Origin: Oidiodendron maius Zn
Taxonomy: Eukaryota; Ascomycota; Leotiomycetes; Myxotrichaceae
DNA length: 64,000 nt
NCBI GenBank assembly: GCA_000827325.1
Contig: KN832882.1
Coordinates: 1,252,689-1,316,688, forward strand
Reading direction: 5' to 3'
Numbering within the stretch: the first letter of the stretch is position 1; every line of letters starts with the position of its first letter. Both the position numbers and the translations under genes were made by a program. Positions 10,974-23,564 of this stretch are shown piece by piece. A model generated the notes under the pieces. The model searched no databases and was not told the origin of the DNA. It worked only from the letters and a program-made list of their open reading frames with translations.

Positions 10974-12606
10974 ATGCGAGTGAGTGCACGCGAACGAGAT
11001 GCGGAGATGCAGGTCGGAGTTAAGAGCTAGAGTAAGTATGTTGGAGCTGTGGAGCGGCGGCTGGAGGAATGACGAGGCTGGGGTGAGAGGCAGAGATTTT
11101 GAGAGGAGTTCTGCAGTGGCGAGGTGACTTGGTGGTGATGTCCTAGGGGAAGGAGAGAGTGCCAGCATATTTGGAAGTAGCTGAGAATGCTTCAGAGAGA
11201 TTGAAATGTTTCCTTTTTAATTGTAAATAGTTGTTTCATTCCTCTTTTGCCGGCTATTGCATTCCTTATTTCAGAATATCATGTCAAACAACTCTGGGCC
11301 TGATCTACCATGGTTTCAGAGCTGAAAAAAAAATTTTCGAGGCACATCTGACACTATTCAGACATGTGTAGCAGATACAGTCCCCGACCTACTTATCCTT
11401 GAATTAGTCTACTTAAATTCCTTCCTTTCTTCAAAGAGATAACGGCAGTTCCAGAGTCCAACGTTACGAGTGCATTGATTACCATTAGCGCCATGGTTAT
11501 CAAAAGCACTCTATGGAAACACACCGTTGACTATTCATGTTATATTGCAAATTCGATACAACTATCTATTCTGGCTGCTATTCTGCCTGAGAGGCAATGC
11601 CTGGCTCATCATCGTGATCAGACCTTGATTCCCAGGTTCGTCACGGTGTAATAGATAGCGCTCAGAGTGTCGTTAGCAGACCCCTGGTCACTCCTGCTGA
11701 TGATATCAAACGCAGGTTGGTCCTGAAATCATAGAAAAGTCCACATCAGTGTACAGTAATATAGAACTTGAAACTCTCAATGAGTATTGATTTCGTTGTA
11801 TTATACATATTTGGCCGATTTGCTAAGGTAATTTGAAAATTATAAGTCACTTATTCCAGGCGACCCTCCACATGGTTAAATAAATCTGCCATATCCATTT
11901 CTGGTCGGTTCAACACGCTCCATGTCTTCGAGATCTAGTCATTAAGATTAGCAATTACCAGAATCAAAATTGCTCCGTATCCGGAGGTCCACACTTACGC
12001 GTACAAGTTCTAGTAACACACATGACATACATTTTCCGCATACGTACATACAGTGAGTGAACTTTGCTTGGCGGACGCCCGGCCTAGGCGGGCACCAGGA
12101 ATGGCGTGTGGCACAACGCCAACAGAAAATGCCATAGAAGCCTCATGGAACTCACGAAGAACACCATGTGTATGAGAGCACGATTCTCATTCGCGGTGGC
12201 CTGCAAGCGCCGGATCAGCTCTAAAGATCGCCATAATCCCTGAAAAAGCTTCTCCCCCACAGCAATCCGGAGTCGGACATACCAGATAGCGCAACGCGAG
12301 ATCCGGAGCGGAAGGTCAACGTCTCTGAGCTTCCCCTTCGAGGCTCTCCGGATCTTCACTGCCAGAGCCGTGATTTTGAGTTCACATCGTGTGCGCCGTT
12401 TGCATCATGCTGTTGGACGATGCACGGGACAGCCCGACGATCAGTGAATCCAGGAACTGTGTCCCGCGTCACGTTCGTCGCCTCAAGTTGATGATGTGGG
12501 AGGGTTTTTATGGAAGATATAAAAGAGGCTTTGTTTAGTTAAATATGAAGCACAAGACAGCGGTTCTCTCTTGCACTTCCTCGAATTTTCCTTCTGATGG
12601 CTCATT
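10974..12606. other. Gene-free stretch of about 1.6 kb
   Basis: I see no coding sequence that I can support. A 91-codon minus-strand frame at 12084-12359 and a 98-codon one at 10872-11168 lack motifs and splice context. The right end holds the promoter of the histidine phosphatase gene. Confidence 0.5.
12518..12524 (+). promoter_or_regulatory. TATA box of the histidine phosphatase gene
   Basis: TATAAAA lies 83 bases before the start codon at 12607, at a usual distance for a fungal core promoter. The role is inferred from position. Confidence 0.45.
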
Positions 12607-13246
12607 ATGCAACTCCTTAACACCCTCCCACTTCTCTTGGTCCCGGCTGCTGCCCAGACTGTGTACTTGATCCGTCATGGAGAGAAGCCCTCGGATGGCT
12701 CCAACGGCCTGAGCGCCCAAGGAGAGGAGCGTGCCCAATGCCTACGAACTGTTTTCGGAGCTTCGTCTGGTTACAACATCGACTACATTATGGCTGAGAC
12801 ACCGAAGTCGGGTATGTTTCCGATAACTTACGAAACAAAACAATAACTTCTTTCGGGAGGGCTAACTTTAAGCCTCAGATGGTTCCCGCGAGCGTCCACT
12901 TGAGACCGTTCAGCCTCTCTCTGAGGACCTCGGTATCACTGTTGATACCTCATGCGACCGTGATGACCAGGACTGCGTGGCTGATGTCGTGGACAATTAT
13001 AGCGGCCCGGGAAATATCTTGATCTGCTGGGAGCATGGAAACCTGCATGATATTGTGAAAGCTTTGGGCGACAAAAATGCTCCAGACTACCCTGATGGCT
13101 CGTGAGTTCCCGAATTACTGATTTGGATTTGAGAACGGCAAGGATCTAACACAACGTGTAGCTACAACCTCATCTGGACAGATCCCTCTCCATACACTGA
13201 TATCACCTCCGTCACTTCTGAGAACTGCCCTGGTCTTGATGAGTAG
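12607..13246 (+). CDS. Secreted histidine phosphatase (phosphoglycerate mutase-like)
   Basis: Exons 12607-12811, 12879-13101 and 13162-13246 give 170 residues. The N-terminus (MQLLNTLPLLLVPAAAQ) is a probable signal peptide or membrane anchor. It leads directly into VYLIRHGEKP, the phosphohistidine RHG motif of the branch 1 histidine phosphatase superfamily. A second catalytic histidine fits CWEHGN in exon 2, and the ERPLETVQPL segment fits the family's Arg-containing strand. Splicing restores TPKS-DGSRER and PDGS-YNLIWTD. The family covers phosphoglycerate mutases and diverse small-molecule or protein phosphatases. The substrate is not readable from sequence. At 170 residues it is short, a minimal-domain form seen in many ascomycetes. 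Confidence 0.85.
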
Positions 13247-13690
13247 AGATTAAACGCAAGAAGCTTTGGGATATGAGGGATGATGATATTTTGAGGATGA
13301 AAGAAGTCACCTCTATCACCATGTACCGTACATAGACGAAGATGTGGAGGGCAAAACGGGTAGCCCAGTCTGCAAATACAAGCACTCATTACGGAACTCA
13401 AATAACTCTCGTATTGTCTGAGTTCTATGCTCCCCTAAATGTGATCTGATTGCTAACATGTGTCTCTCGACAAAGCATATATGCAGGCAATCGCCGATCT
13501 TTGATTACTGAAGAAAGAAAACCTTAGAGGTCCTGGATGTCGCACTTTGATTGGCAAGCTTACATGCCTTTGTCTCCTGAGGGTTGGAGGCGAAATTGGG
13601 TATTGAGGTGAAGGCGGAGTTCGAGGTTCAACAGCGCCAATATGAATTTCACGAGCAGGAATAGTTGAGCGTGGGTAGAATCTTCTGTTA
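13247..13690. other. Intergenic region after the phosphatase gene
   Basis: I see nothing here beyond the probable 3' end of the phosphatase transcript. No motif-bearing frame is present on either strand. Confidence 0.5.
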
Positions 13691-13890
13691 ACTGCATTGG
13701 AGCCATATATGGATCTGGTTTAGTGTTGGGATATATTTCATGGCATTATCGACACAAAGGTCCTTATTGTATCCTTGCAATGCTCCCTGGTACGTCTGCT
13801 CAGCCTCTGCCAGCCTACCATGTGCCTTGTAAGGGATCCCGAGGTTGTTGATCTTATCGAGCGTCGATCCTTCAGCATATGTCTCACATG
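13690..13890 (-). pseudogene. Relic of a TPR-repeat (kinesin light chain-like) gene
   Basis: On the minus strand this piece reads STLDKINNLG-IPYKAHGRLAEAEQTYQGALQGY and then DNAMKYIPTLNQ. That is the spacing of the TPR_10/TPR_12 repeats found at the C-termini of fungal NACHT/NB-ARC proteins, where the pattern is STLDTxNNLGxLYxxQGKLxEAExxYxRALxGxEKxLG. Only about one repeat and the start of a second remain, inside an open frame (13688-14326) whose other parts I do not recognise. The frame has no start, splice or flanking repeats that would make a working TPR protein. It lies about 0.5 kb beyond the 3' end of a NACHT gene on the same strand. I read it as a decayed fragment of a related host gene. 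Confidence 0.6.
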
Positions 13891-14388
13891 TCTGGTTGGC
13901 GCCAAAATGGATGTTGAGGTAAGGCAAGGGCTTTTCTTGCAATACATGTGCTCGATTACAACACAGCTTCAAAGGGTCCAAGGTTATTGTAAACGATATC
14001 GTCGTGGTTGTGTAATGCCAATGAAGCAGGTGCACTACCTTCCCCAGCGGCAGTTTGTCTCGCTTTTGCAGCACTGGCCCTTTGCACTCACGCAAAGTCT
14101 TCTGCGGTAAACCCTTGATCTCTAGCTTTCGTTTCCCAGTAGTCGTCGCGGACACGCCTTCCGTTGACAATAATCCTGCTCCAAATTGCCGAAACATCGA
14201 CCTAGCAGTGACAAAAGCAATCTGCCGGGAGCGGTGGGAAAACGGCATTACATTTTGGCGCATCAAATATTCTTTCTCGGCTTGGGTTGCAATGATCTTG
14301 TACAACGGCCTATTCCTGTAGACCATTAAATATGTATGTCGGTGCTATTGAATCCAAGAAGGCCGGAAATTCCTAGTGTTAGAATTAG

Positions 14389-17300
14389 CTAGTGAAATAG
14401 CTTAATTATCAAGACATAAGTGGCCATGAGAGGGCACGCTTGTGAGATAAGCATTTTGACTCCTTGACAACTCTCACAAAGTATTCGAAGGTAGAGAATA
14501 AAACTTACACCACCATATATCGGGGATTGTGGAGGCGTACATAGGCGTGGGAGTGGGAATTGGGTATGATTATTAACAACGCTAATCTGCTGTTGAGATG
14601 CAGGAAGCGCTGAGGAGTTCGCATACCATTCCGCCAATGGCACTGTTGTGGCTTGATGTTGATATTCAAGCGTCGGAGGCAGCGCATGATCTTGAATTGA
14701 CTGCTCAATCGAATGCTCTTCAGAAAATGCTATAGGAGATTTTGTTTTATTCTTCACTTGATCTGTCGCAATGCCACTAGCTTTGCGTATTGACTTTCGT
14801 AAGGGAGAAGAGTTATGGTGCTTATTCACATGGTATCTCAGGGATTTGACCGATCCGAAAGGAGGGTAATGACAGCCAGGGAAAGAACATTGGAGCCGCT
14901 GTACATGGGCCATCTCGTGCTGGAAGCGGAGATATTCAGACTCAAAGCCTAGGTAGGCTAGGGGACAAGCGTTGAGTCGACATGTATAAGCTGATGTTTG
15001 AAACTGGCTCTTAAATAGGTCCAACTCCTCAACGGAGACTCCAGGATAATGGTCTTTGCTAAGAAGTGACTTGACAACCAATTGGTAAGATGTGAGCATG
15101 TCGGATATACCATCTCGGACAAGCGAACTATCCGGCTGTCCAAGCTCTCTATCGAATTCTATTCAGCGTCTTTAGTGCATTGGACCGCCGTGTCCTCAGA
15201 TATGGGACTTACCACGATGATGGACGAGCTCATGCTCAAGTCGCTTGAGTGATCGACCTCTTAAAGCAGCTTCAACTTGCTTGCATAACACTGGTTGCTG
15301 GCCCAGCAATGTCAGTCGCTGATCCGATACACTCAGTTCAGAATCAATTTCTACTGGTGATTCCTGGACGATAGCCTCATCGAGTTTATTCGCGAGCAGA
15401 CAAGCGAGGGTAACGAAGGGAGAGCTTATGTTTACACCACCTTCAGAAACCACGTGAGACAACAAGTATTCAGTCCAGTGCTCAGTGGCATAAATATGAA
15501 AGCCATGGATGCCTTTAACCACCCGAAGATATCTATGATGCTCTTCATATGTGTCGCCAAAGACTTCCAGGCCGGAGAGTAGACAGGCAAAGGTAGCCAT
15601 TCCGTGTTCCCGAAGTGCGTCTTGTTCATTGATAATGAGGTTGCTCCAAGATGATTGGAGGAATCTAGGATGCCTGTTAATATGCGGTGTTCTTCTGCCC
15701 ATAATTATACTACCTACTCTCTTACAGATCCATGAATAAAAGTTAGTGTTGTATCGTGCCTCTCCTCAACAAGCGGCCCACAGGTGTCCAAGATATACTG
15801 TGGGACGAGGTGTGTGACGTTGGGATTTCCAGAGCTAAACAATATGGCCGACAAAAGCTCAAGCTTCTTTAGTGGACGTTTTGAAAATGCAATCCAGCCA
15901 AGAATGCACCTGACACGGCCAACCGAGCGATCGTCCAAATGTACGAGCATCTGCATCAGAATCTTTTGATAGCTGTGGAACCGTTAGCATTCCTGCTCTT
16001 AGCCAAATAGACATGAAAAATTTACAAATCGGTCAGTCCGGATGGCAACTCATCAACAGAATTTTTCATCTCATCAACCGTGAAAAAGATATTTTTCTCA
16101 AGATAGTCAACAACTAGTCTAGCATAAAGGAACATTCCTTTATAGAGTTAGAAAACTCTCCGGGTTAAGCAGTTGTGATCTTGCTTACCATCTGCCTTCT
16201 CAGTGATGCGACATTCGATTATTTCCATATCGCCAGGCCCTGAATTGAGCTGTTCAAATTTTGGGGATAGGAGCTGCAGCCTCTGAGACACATACTGTCT
16301 TATGGCAGCCACCAAACAGTCCTTCTCGTCAGCCAGTGAGACGATCTGGCTCTTGCGAAGACGATTTAATAGAATTGGTGAGACCCGACTTGAAATGAGC
16401 ACTTTACAGATTGTGGTGCCGAGAGATGAAGACTTAGAAGTAATCTGATTCAGAAAACTCGTGATTCTAGCCTGCTTTTCTGTCTCACACTCTTCTAGGC
16501 CATCGATGATGACCCAAATATATTCCATCTGACAAGGCTCATCAGACATAGTCGTGAAGACGGTTTGTAAAAGCTTCTCGAGCGCGGGAACCTTGGGTGG
16601 TTCCTTTCCTAAAACACATTCCTCGTACACGTGAGCAACCAGGTCCCCGTCTCTCCGGAGCAGCTGCAATAGTAGCGATCTTAGGATCTGCTCATACTTC
16701 AATGATGAAGGATATGAGTAGGAGCAAAAATGATAAATGACGAATGACCTTGCAGCTTTCATAAAGCTGATGAGCTGTGTCGATATAACGCTCTTACCGG
16801 ATCCCGGAGCGCCATGTAGCCAGAGAGTTTGCGTTTCTGGCTTCCGCTGAAGCCAAGAATTTACCTTGGAATTCTGCAAGACCCATGCACATGTCCCAGG
16901 ATATTTCGCGGCCTCAGTTGATAACGAGTCGAATATTGCTAGCTGGTCAGACTCATCTACCTTCAGCCATGACACGATGGCCTGATACTGCTTGGCATCC
17001 TGCTCCACTTCTAGGCGGTTTACTTGAGTAAGACTCTCCTCTCTCCAGGTGCGGATTTCCTGGCACATCTGACGAGCTTCGGCGATGTTGCGAGCATTTG
17101 CCTCTTGGTCGACCAGCGTCTCATGTCGTTTCATGTCATCGAGAAGGTGGTCAAACCGTCTCTGGAAACGGCCCCAGGATGTGACAAACAACAGCTTCCA
17201 TCCTGCGAGGGAGTTAGAAATGTCGTTAAGAAAGGTCACTCAGGACTGAATAGGATTATAACCTAGAGTTATAACCGTAGAGCAGCACCTACCCGTCCTC

Positions 17301-17788
17301 CGCACAAACCTGTAAGCATGTTTGTGGAAGTGAAGAATATCGGCATAGAAGACCGCCAAAGTCTGCTGGAAGTCCGGGGTACCAGCAAAGGCTCCACTGA
17401 GGATCTCGAAGCGCCCTAACGACTCTGCCATGCGCGAGTAGCCTTTAATGATCTGCTCAAATGCATCGACATAGTCGGCGGCCACGCGAAGAATCAGCGT
17501 GATTGGCGCCCAGATCCACGGCAAGAAGGGTGTTCCGTTGCAAAGGACCTCCACTACCTTGGAATAGTGTTCTAGTCCCTTGAAGAGAGGTGCGAGCCGC
17601 CGCATATTGCGTAGAGACTGCCTCGCTGCCAGTTCGGTCTCGATATCCAACGCCGCCGCCCGCACATCTTGAAGCGTCGTTTGATGGAAGCTGCGTGAGT
17701 CTGCCGGCGTGATGATTCGCTCGAGATCCTCAAATGCCTTCCGGATGATGTCTCTCGCAAGGCGGGATCCTGCCGGCGCCAAAGGCAT
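14389..17788 (-). CDS. NACHT-domain NLR-like protein with C-terminal C2H2 fingers
   Basis: Six exons on the minus strand: 17788-17293, 17202-16189, 16137-16026, 15972-15718, 15664-15213 and 15158-14389, giving 1032 residues with all phases closing. I start at MPLAPAGSRLARD rather than a frame-consistent ATG at 17824 because the family begins there. An N-terminal fungal helical domain (NMRRLAPLFKGLEHYSKVVEV, PWIWAPITLILRVA; DUF7708-like) comes first. A NACHT NTPase follows, with P-loop GAPGSGKS near residue 295 and Walker B VIIDGLEEC near 395. Then come a helical region (RCILGWIAFSKRPLKKLELL, TFIHGSVREFLQSS) and two zinc-finger-like units (CRLNAC...HEMAH; CSFPGCHYPPF...HVNKHH). Such proteins are candidate signalling ATPases in fungal non-self recognition and programmed death. 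That role here is inferred. A GTAAGT after SPIYGG suggests one more C-terminal intron, so the last few dozen residues are uncertain. Confidence 0.9.
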
Positions 17789-18225
17789 ATCCACGAGCCG
17801 ACTTCGAGTCGTCCCACAGAGCACTCGAGTAACAGGCGATGACCGGAGTGAACGGATCCCGAATTGTTTTTCTTTCCTTTCCTAACTAGAGAATATAGAC
17901 ATATTATCTAGTACTCTGCTGTTCTGTTACGGTACGCGCAGTTTTGAAGAGGCGCAGCAGGCATCAACCACACCGCCGCCGCAAATGTTGCACAAGGCTG
18001 TCGAGTAAGATGATTTATCCTACCAGCATGTTAAGTCTCCATTTCGTGGGGTTTCTGGTCCCCGCTTCATTGGCTCCAAGGCACCCGCCCCGTCCACCGC
18101 TGCCGCCAGCCTCGCGGTGATTGCCCTTCCTGATATCTTCTGGGCATCTCTTCTCGACAACTCCCGGTTAGTTTGATTATGTTGGCAGTAAACAAGGTCA
18201 AATCGGTATTACTTGAGAATCTAGC
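17789..18225. promoter_or_regulatory. Divergent promoter between NACHT and SNF2 genes
   Basis: The two start codons face away from each other across 437 bases. I can name no binding site with confidence. The shared spacer only suggests possible co-regulation. Confidence 0.35.
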
Positions 18226-21200
18226 ATGGACCCCTGGCACCCGGCAGCGAAGCGGCAACGGCTGGATGACTTCTGGCCGAATTCAGCCCAAGAAATCCCC
18301 ACAGAGCCACATCTCACGACCTCCGTGAAGCTGGAGCAATGTATATCCCAGAGGCCCTATGCTATACCACCTCACCCATTCCTGGGACCTATATCGTCGG
18401 AGTTCGGAGCCTCTTCTATAGCACCCTCTTTTAACGAGCAAGAGAGTACGTGCTGGACGTCTGCCACGTTAACAGGATTCGAAGCACACGGTCAGCTTCT
18501 TGTAAGAGACCTGACCCACACCAACCAGCCTACTACAATCTGGGATCAGTCTATGCCAATTAGTGATATTCTGCAGACTCCTTCATGGGCACTGAACACA
18601 TCTCACCCACCTCTCCCTACGTGGCCTCCCTATGTGGATTCTTCAGCCTACGGTAAACCGCCCGTCCACGTTCCGGCATTTTTTCAACCCTGCTTGCCAT
18701 ACCTAGGCCAAATATCTGAACAACATGGACAACCATCCTTCGTGGACACTCTTCGCCCATACCACTCAGACACTATAGCAGAGAGAGTATTTTCAGATGA
18801 ATTTTCCTTATCAACATTCGTTCAGCCTCAGGCAAAGGAAAGCGAGATTATCTGTTTCGGCTTGGTGGGCATATAACTAACCGAATTTGCGTCTCTTAAT
18901 TGACTATCGCAGGTTCCGGCTATCTCCAGTAGATGTGACCTGCAACATTTAGGAGACATTTCATCACCATTTCCGGTCCAAATCAACTCCTCAGATCGAT
19001 TCAGTGCGAAGGACCGCCCGGACATCCATGGCCGAATTGGGCTCGACCATGGACAAATGATTCAGGGACTCCTCGATGAGGAGAAGCTGAAGCTTTACGT
19101 ATTGTGCACCATCGATAATGATCAAACTAATCAACGGCGAAATCGGAGCCGTGGACAAATCTCTTGCATGCTAGAGATAACCGTGTATGGCCCCTTGGAA
19201 CTTTTTGAGGAGGTTGGCAGCTGGTTTCAAGAGTATGAAATATATCTCCAAGATCCCCAGCTATGTGACCTGGACGTCAAGTACTGTAATCCCCAGAAAT
19301 TGTCTTCGGATGATATGGATGCTTGCCCCATGGTTTCTGAAGTAATCTCACGAGAATCTGAGGTAGTTCAGCTTCAAGATATTCCAGGACGATCTGAGTT
19401 GCTAGACATCCTCACTAGTCATGCCGATCTGGAGGAGACTGCTCAGCCGCCAGTGATATGCACGCCACTCAAGAGGTAATTCTTCATTTTCAAGGCCCTT
19501 TGCTTGTATCCACTGACACGTCATTATAAGGCACCAGAAGCAGTCTCTCACTTTCATGCTCCGCCGGGAGCAGAGCTCTAATTTTGACGGCAAGCTCGAT
19601 ATATGGGAGGCAATAGATACAGCTCAAAGACGATTGTAGGTCTTATCAACCATCTACAGAGCAAAAGCTGGATGAATATGCTGGAAATGTGCCATTTGAC
19701 TCTAAGATTCTCCACTTTATTGATCAAGATATATCTCCTTGCTTACATCCTTGAATGCTTCGCAGTTCTAGCATAGTAATTCTCAATTTACTTGTTCTGA
19801 CTGAATTTTAGGTTTATAAATAGAATCTCCGGCAACAACCAAGCTGAAGAACCCCCACAGTCTTACGGAGGCATCATAGCAGGCCCAATGGGTTTGGGCA
19901 AGACGTTGACGATGATTGCATTAGTAGCAACTGATCTCGACCGTGACAATGTTGCAAGTATTGCTATAGATATAGACGAAAATAGCAAGCCGGATGTATC
20001 AGCCACTCTCATAATTGTGCCTCCACCTTGTAAGTTACATCATTGTTCACATTACTGCTCTGCGCGAAGCAAAATATGAGCTGAGATTTTATGTAGTGCT
20101 AGGCACATGGGAAGAGCAGCTCTCTGAGTAGGTCCAACCCTTCGTCTCGTATACCTATGTTAATCATTGACTAGACATGTCATGGATGGGGGCCTGAAAT
20201 GGCAGCGCCATTACAGTCAAACTAAGTTGACCAGTATAAATGATATCGGCGCCCATAACCTGATTTTAACAACGTATCATACAATTTCAGCAGAATGGAA
20301 GGCTGGAAATGCCTCCATTCCGTTTTCTGTTCGTTGGAAAAGAGTCATTCTAGATGAAGGTAAGTCATAATATAGTGCAACACGGCGATAGTTACCATGT
20401 CTGATTGAGATAGCACATTTCATCCGAAATGGAAACTCTCAAATGGCTCGTGCTATATGCGGGCTCCACTCTAAATGTAGATGGGCTGTTACGGGCACTC
20501 CGATTCAGAATCGTCTCAGTGACCTTGCCACCCTGCTTAAGTTCATCCGAGTATACCCGTACAACGATCCGAAGTGCTTCGATAACGACATAACACGATT
20601 GTGGAAATCCGGTGAGGACGATGAAGCCGTTAAGAGGCTCAAGTGGTTGTCAGCCTGTCTCCTTCTCCGCAGACCCAAAGGAACGATTAACATACCCCCT
20701 CGACGAGATGTGAAGTGTGCTGTTGACTTTAGTGCAGCAGAAAGAGCAGTATACGACAAAGTGCTACAACAAGCCATCACCAAAATTGATGATGCTCTGC
20801 TTCAAAATTCCGAAGTATCTAGATCGGGCGTGTATGTCAACGTTCTTCAGCAAATCGAGTCGCTGCGGCTTGTTTGCGACCTAGGGCTTCACTACGACGC
20901 AAGACACAACAAACCAATGGCACTGCCCTTGACAGACACTGTAGAATGGAGCATTGTTGCACAGAGAACCTTTAATGCGCAACAAGAAATGGGACCAATT
21001 ACCTGTTCGCAGTGCTTTTCAACTATTGACTTGTCTGAAATTCTCCTCCAGGACATGAATGCACAGCAAGAGCCTCTATTTGCCCGCTGTCTACAGTTTA
21101 TGTGTGGAGATTGTGTGCAAAGGTGTCGCAGTGCTAATCATCCAATTGTCTGCGGCCACATTCCTGCATGTCCTATCGCAAGCGTCTCTCTTACCAGTAG

Positions 21201-22037
21201 CGCTCTCGAAGATATTCAAGGTCATTCTTTTCCTCTTGCTGAAACGCTATCCATCACTCTACCGTCAAAGGTGAAAGCTTTAGTAACAGATCTCAGAAGC
21301 CTGCCTTCAGACATCAAATGGTAATTATCCTTTTATTCCCTCCAGCCAGATTGCATAAAATTGACTCCTAACAGTATTGTCTTCTCAACATGGAGACGAA
21401 CTCTGGACGTTGTCGAAGCTGGTCTAGAGGGCGCAAGTTTGAGCTTTGTCCGCTTTGATGGCCAAGTACCCCAAAAGGATCGACAGTCAATCGTAAATCA
21501 ATTCAAGAAGGATCCATCCATTCGGGTCATGCTACTCACTTTGGCGTGTGGTGCAGTCGGGTGATTAACTCTTTACTCATTCCCTTTTGCTACTGTTGTA
21601 GAAATGGCTGACAAGACTTAGTCTAACGCTCACAGTAGCATCACGCGCATATCTAATGGAGCCACACTGGTGAGTGTGAATATACCGTATTCCCCGATTT
21701 CTGACAGTATATAGGAACCCAACCGTTGAAGAGCAGGCACTAGCGCGAATCCATCGAATTGGGCAGACTCGCGAGGTGACCACGGTGCGCTTTTACATGC
21801 GAGATTCCTTCGAAGAGGTAGATAGGCATGTAAATACCTACAGAACATTTGTCTGACACTATCACAGCGAGTTATGGAGGTCCAGGAGTCGAAGAAACAT
21901 CTTGCTAATGTTTTACTCTCGCCCCATGATGGTGGCCAAACGGATGACAGCTTGGGTACTCTTCAAGTGCGCCATAGGTGAACCAACATAGGAGTCTTCC
22001 GCTAACTCGTTTATAGAAGTTGCGATCGTTACTTTGA
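18226..22037 (+). CDS. SNF2-family ATPase, Rad5/HLTF-like, with RING insert
   Basis: Twelve exons: 18226-18864, 18913-19475, 19531-19635, 19812-20029, 20097-20127, 20175-20359, 20414-21320, 21375-21560, 21622-21669, 21715-21817, 21868-21966 and 22017-22037, totalling 1034 residues. A long, probably disordered N-terminus opens with a basic KRQR stretch. The ATPase core follows: TPLKRHQKQSLTFML (motif Q region), GPMGLGKT (Walker A), LILTTYHT, ILDEAHFIRN (DEAH box) and WAVTGTPIQNR. Between the lobes sits a RING-like C-rich insert (CSQC...CLQFMCGDC...CGH..AC). The second lobe has SIVFSTWRRTLD, VMLLTLACGAVGLTLTVASR and ARIHRIGQT, ending in LQKLRSLL. This arrangement belongs to Rad5/Rad16/HLTF proteins, which act in DNA damage tolerance or chromatin remodelling as ATP-dependent translocases with E3 activity. 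The RING is loosely spaced, so ligase activity is uncertain. The 176-nt intron 3 is long for this gene. Confidence 0.9.
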
Positions 22038-22537
22038 TATTAATTTGATAGCAAATGGACTAAAAAACATAGACTAGGAAATAACATTACCTAAATACTG
22101 TAAATCTTTCGTACTTGCAACGGGCTTAACCTCCAATTCTAGATTATAATGCCTATATCTGATGCTTTAAGAATTTGAGGTAAGTATTGCATAAAGCCCT
22201 AGAAACGCTACTGTACATCGACCCTTAGCATCATTAATAATGTTTAGAATTTCAGACGAGATTCGTACGTTCTCTCAACGTTTCTTATGCATTGTAGCGC
22301 TCTAGATGCCCCTTTCGTCCTGTCAGCTTTCACCTAATATGAATGCTTAGGGTGAAAATTATACGAGATATTTGTTGCACATCGCACTTCTTGAAAATGA
22401 GGCTCTCATCAGATTTTTGAGCATGAGTAAATGAAGCATGAGTAAATGAAGCACGAGGATACCACCCACATGTGTTCCGGATGCGCTCTTTGCAGCGATG
22501 CAGCTCAGAATACGTCTTCTCTATACCTGAAAATTAA
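22038..22537. other. Convergent intergenic region with a 15-bp tandem duplication
   Basis: This spacer lies between the 3' ends of two convergent genes. GCATGAGTAAATGAA occurs twice in direct succession (22421-22435 and 22436-22450). I see no gene. Confidence 0.6.
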
Positions 22538-23564
22538 TTATATGTGTGGAAAGTCTAGTTTCCTCCTCATCTTTTCTGAAACAAGTTCGCCCGTTTCCTT
22601 TTCTAGTCCAAGCATCCCCCTATCCTCTAACCAGTCCACCATTACCGCCCCTGAATTCCCTTTAAACTCACCTCTCTGTAAGGCCTCTTGAACCTCTGGT
22701 ACACTCCAGCAGTAAAATTCCTCAACCTCCCCATCTCGCGGCCTAAGGTGTACTTTCTCGTCTAGAAGTATCTCGTATACAACCCCCGCTTCGGGTAAGC
22801 ACAATCCTCTTTCTCCCCCTCCATGCTTTGGATCTCCAGTACTCACGCCAAAGTAACTCACTCTCGCCACTTCTTTTGCTTGTTCTCTCACCGTCTCCAT
22901 TGATAATGAAGCCTCTTCAAATGCTTCTCGAGAGACACAATCTCGCGCTCCCTCGCCTACAACCATGGCACCTGCCACAGTGACATCGAGCATTCCCGCA
23001 TACGTCTGCTTTGTTTTTGATCGTCTTGGAATCCATAGCTTCAGCTCCTTCTCTTTCCCGACAAAAGAATAGCCGATGAGGTAAACGCAGTGCGCAACGA
23101 TGCCGAACAAGGGTGCTCCTGCACGCTCTATGCCCGCGTAGAGCAGTCCTGGAGGTGCATAAATTGGGTAAGATTCACCTCTCCATCCCGTCAGTACTGT
23201 AAATCTTCTATCCTCACGCCAGTGAGAGAGAATACGACTTAGAGCTTCAGACCGGGAATCCGGCGTGTCCGCAACAAGGGATACAGTCTTCGATTGAGCA
23301 TCAAGGGAGACTAATAGAGAGAGATTAGGAGGGAGAAGCTGAAGAGCTTCAGCGACAGGGCTTATAATATAGCCAAGTTTGAATGTTTCATTGCTAGTTG
23401 TATGTGTGAAGTGCCAAAAAGTTGAGATGAGTGGGTAGTACGCTGGGTCGCCAGGGTAGGGGAAGCTATAGAAGAGAATGGTTAAGTTTGATTGTAAATA
23501 GTGAGAGGGAAACAAACCTGTCGCACTCGCATACCACGTTAAGAAAAGAATTAGTTCTGGTCAT
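22538..23564 (-). CDS. DUF4743-Nudix hydrolase, thiamine pyrophosphokinase-related
   Basis: A 47-nt first exon (23564-23518) joins exon 2 (23465-22538) across a 52-nt intron. This restores NVVCECDSFPYPGDPAYYPL and gives 324 residues. Without the first exon the frame would start with an unlikely leader. The N-terminal half is the DUF4743 region (LGYIISPVAEAL). The C-terminal half is a Nudix fold with the box G-x5-E-x7-REAFEEASL at about GAMVVGEGARDCVSREAF; the usual terminal Gly is Ser here. In yeast, the homologue YJR142W hydrolyses oxidised thiamine diphosphates, a clean-up role in thiamine metabolism. Applying that to this protein is an inference from family. The PxYAGMLDVTVAGAMVVGE order is typical of the group. 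Confidence 0.88.

Noticed and set aside
12084-12359. A 91-codon minus-strand frame in the gap before the phosphatase gene
   Set aside because: No recognisable motif, splice sites or upstream promoter.
13891-14326. The upstream part of the open frame containing the TPR piece
   Set aside because: I could not match it to any family, so it is left out as a gene and only the TPR segment is called.
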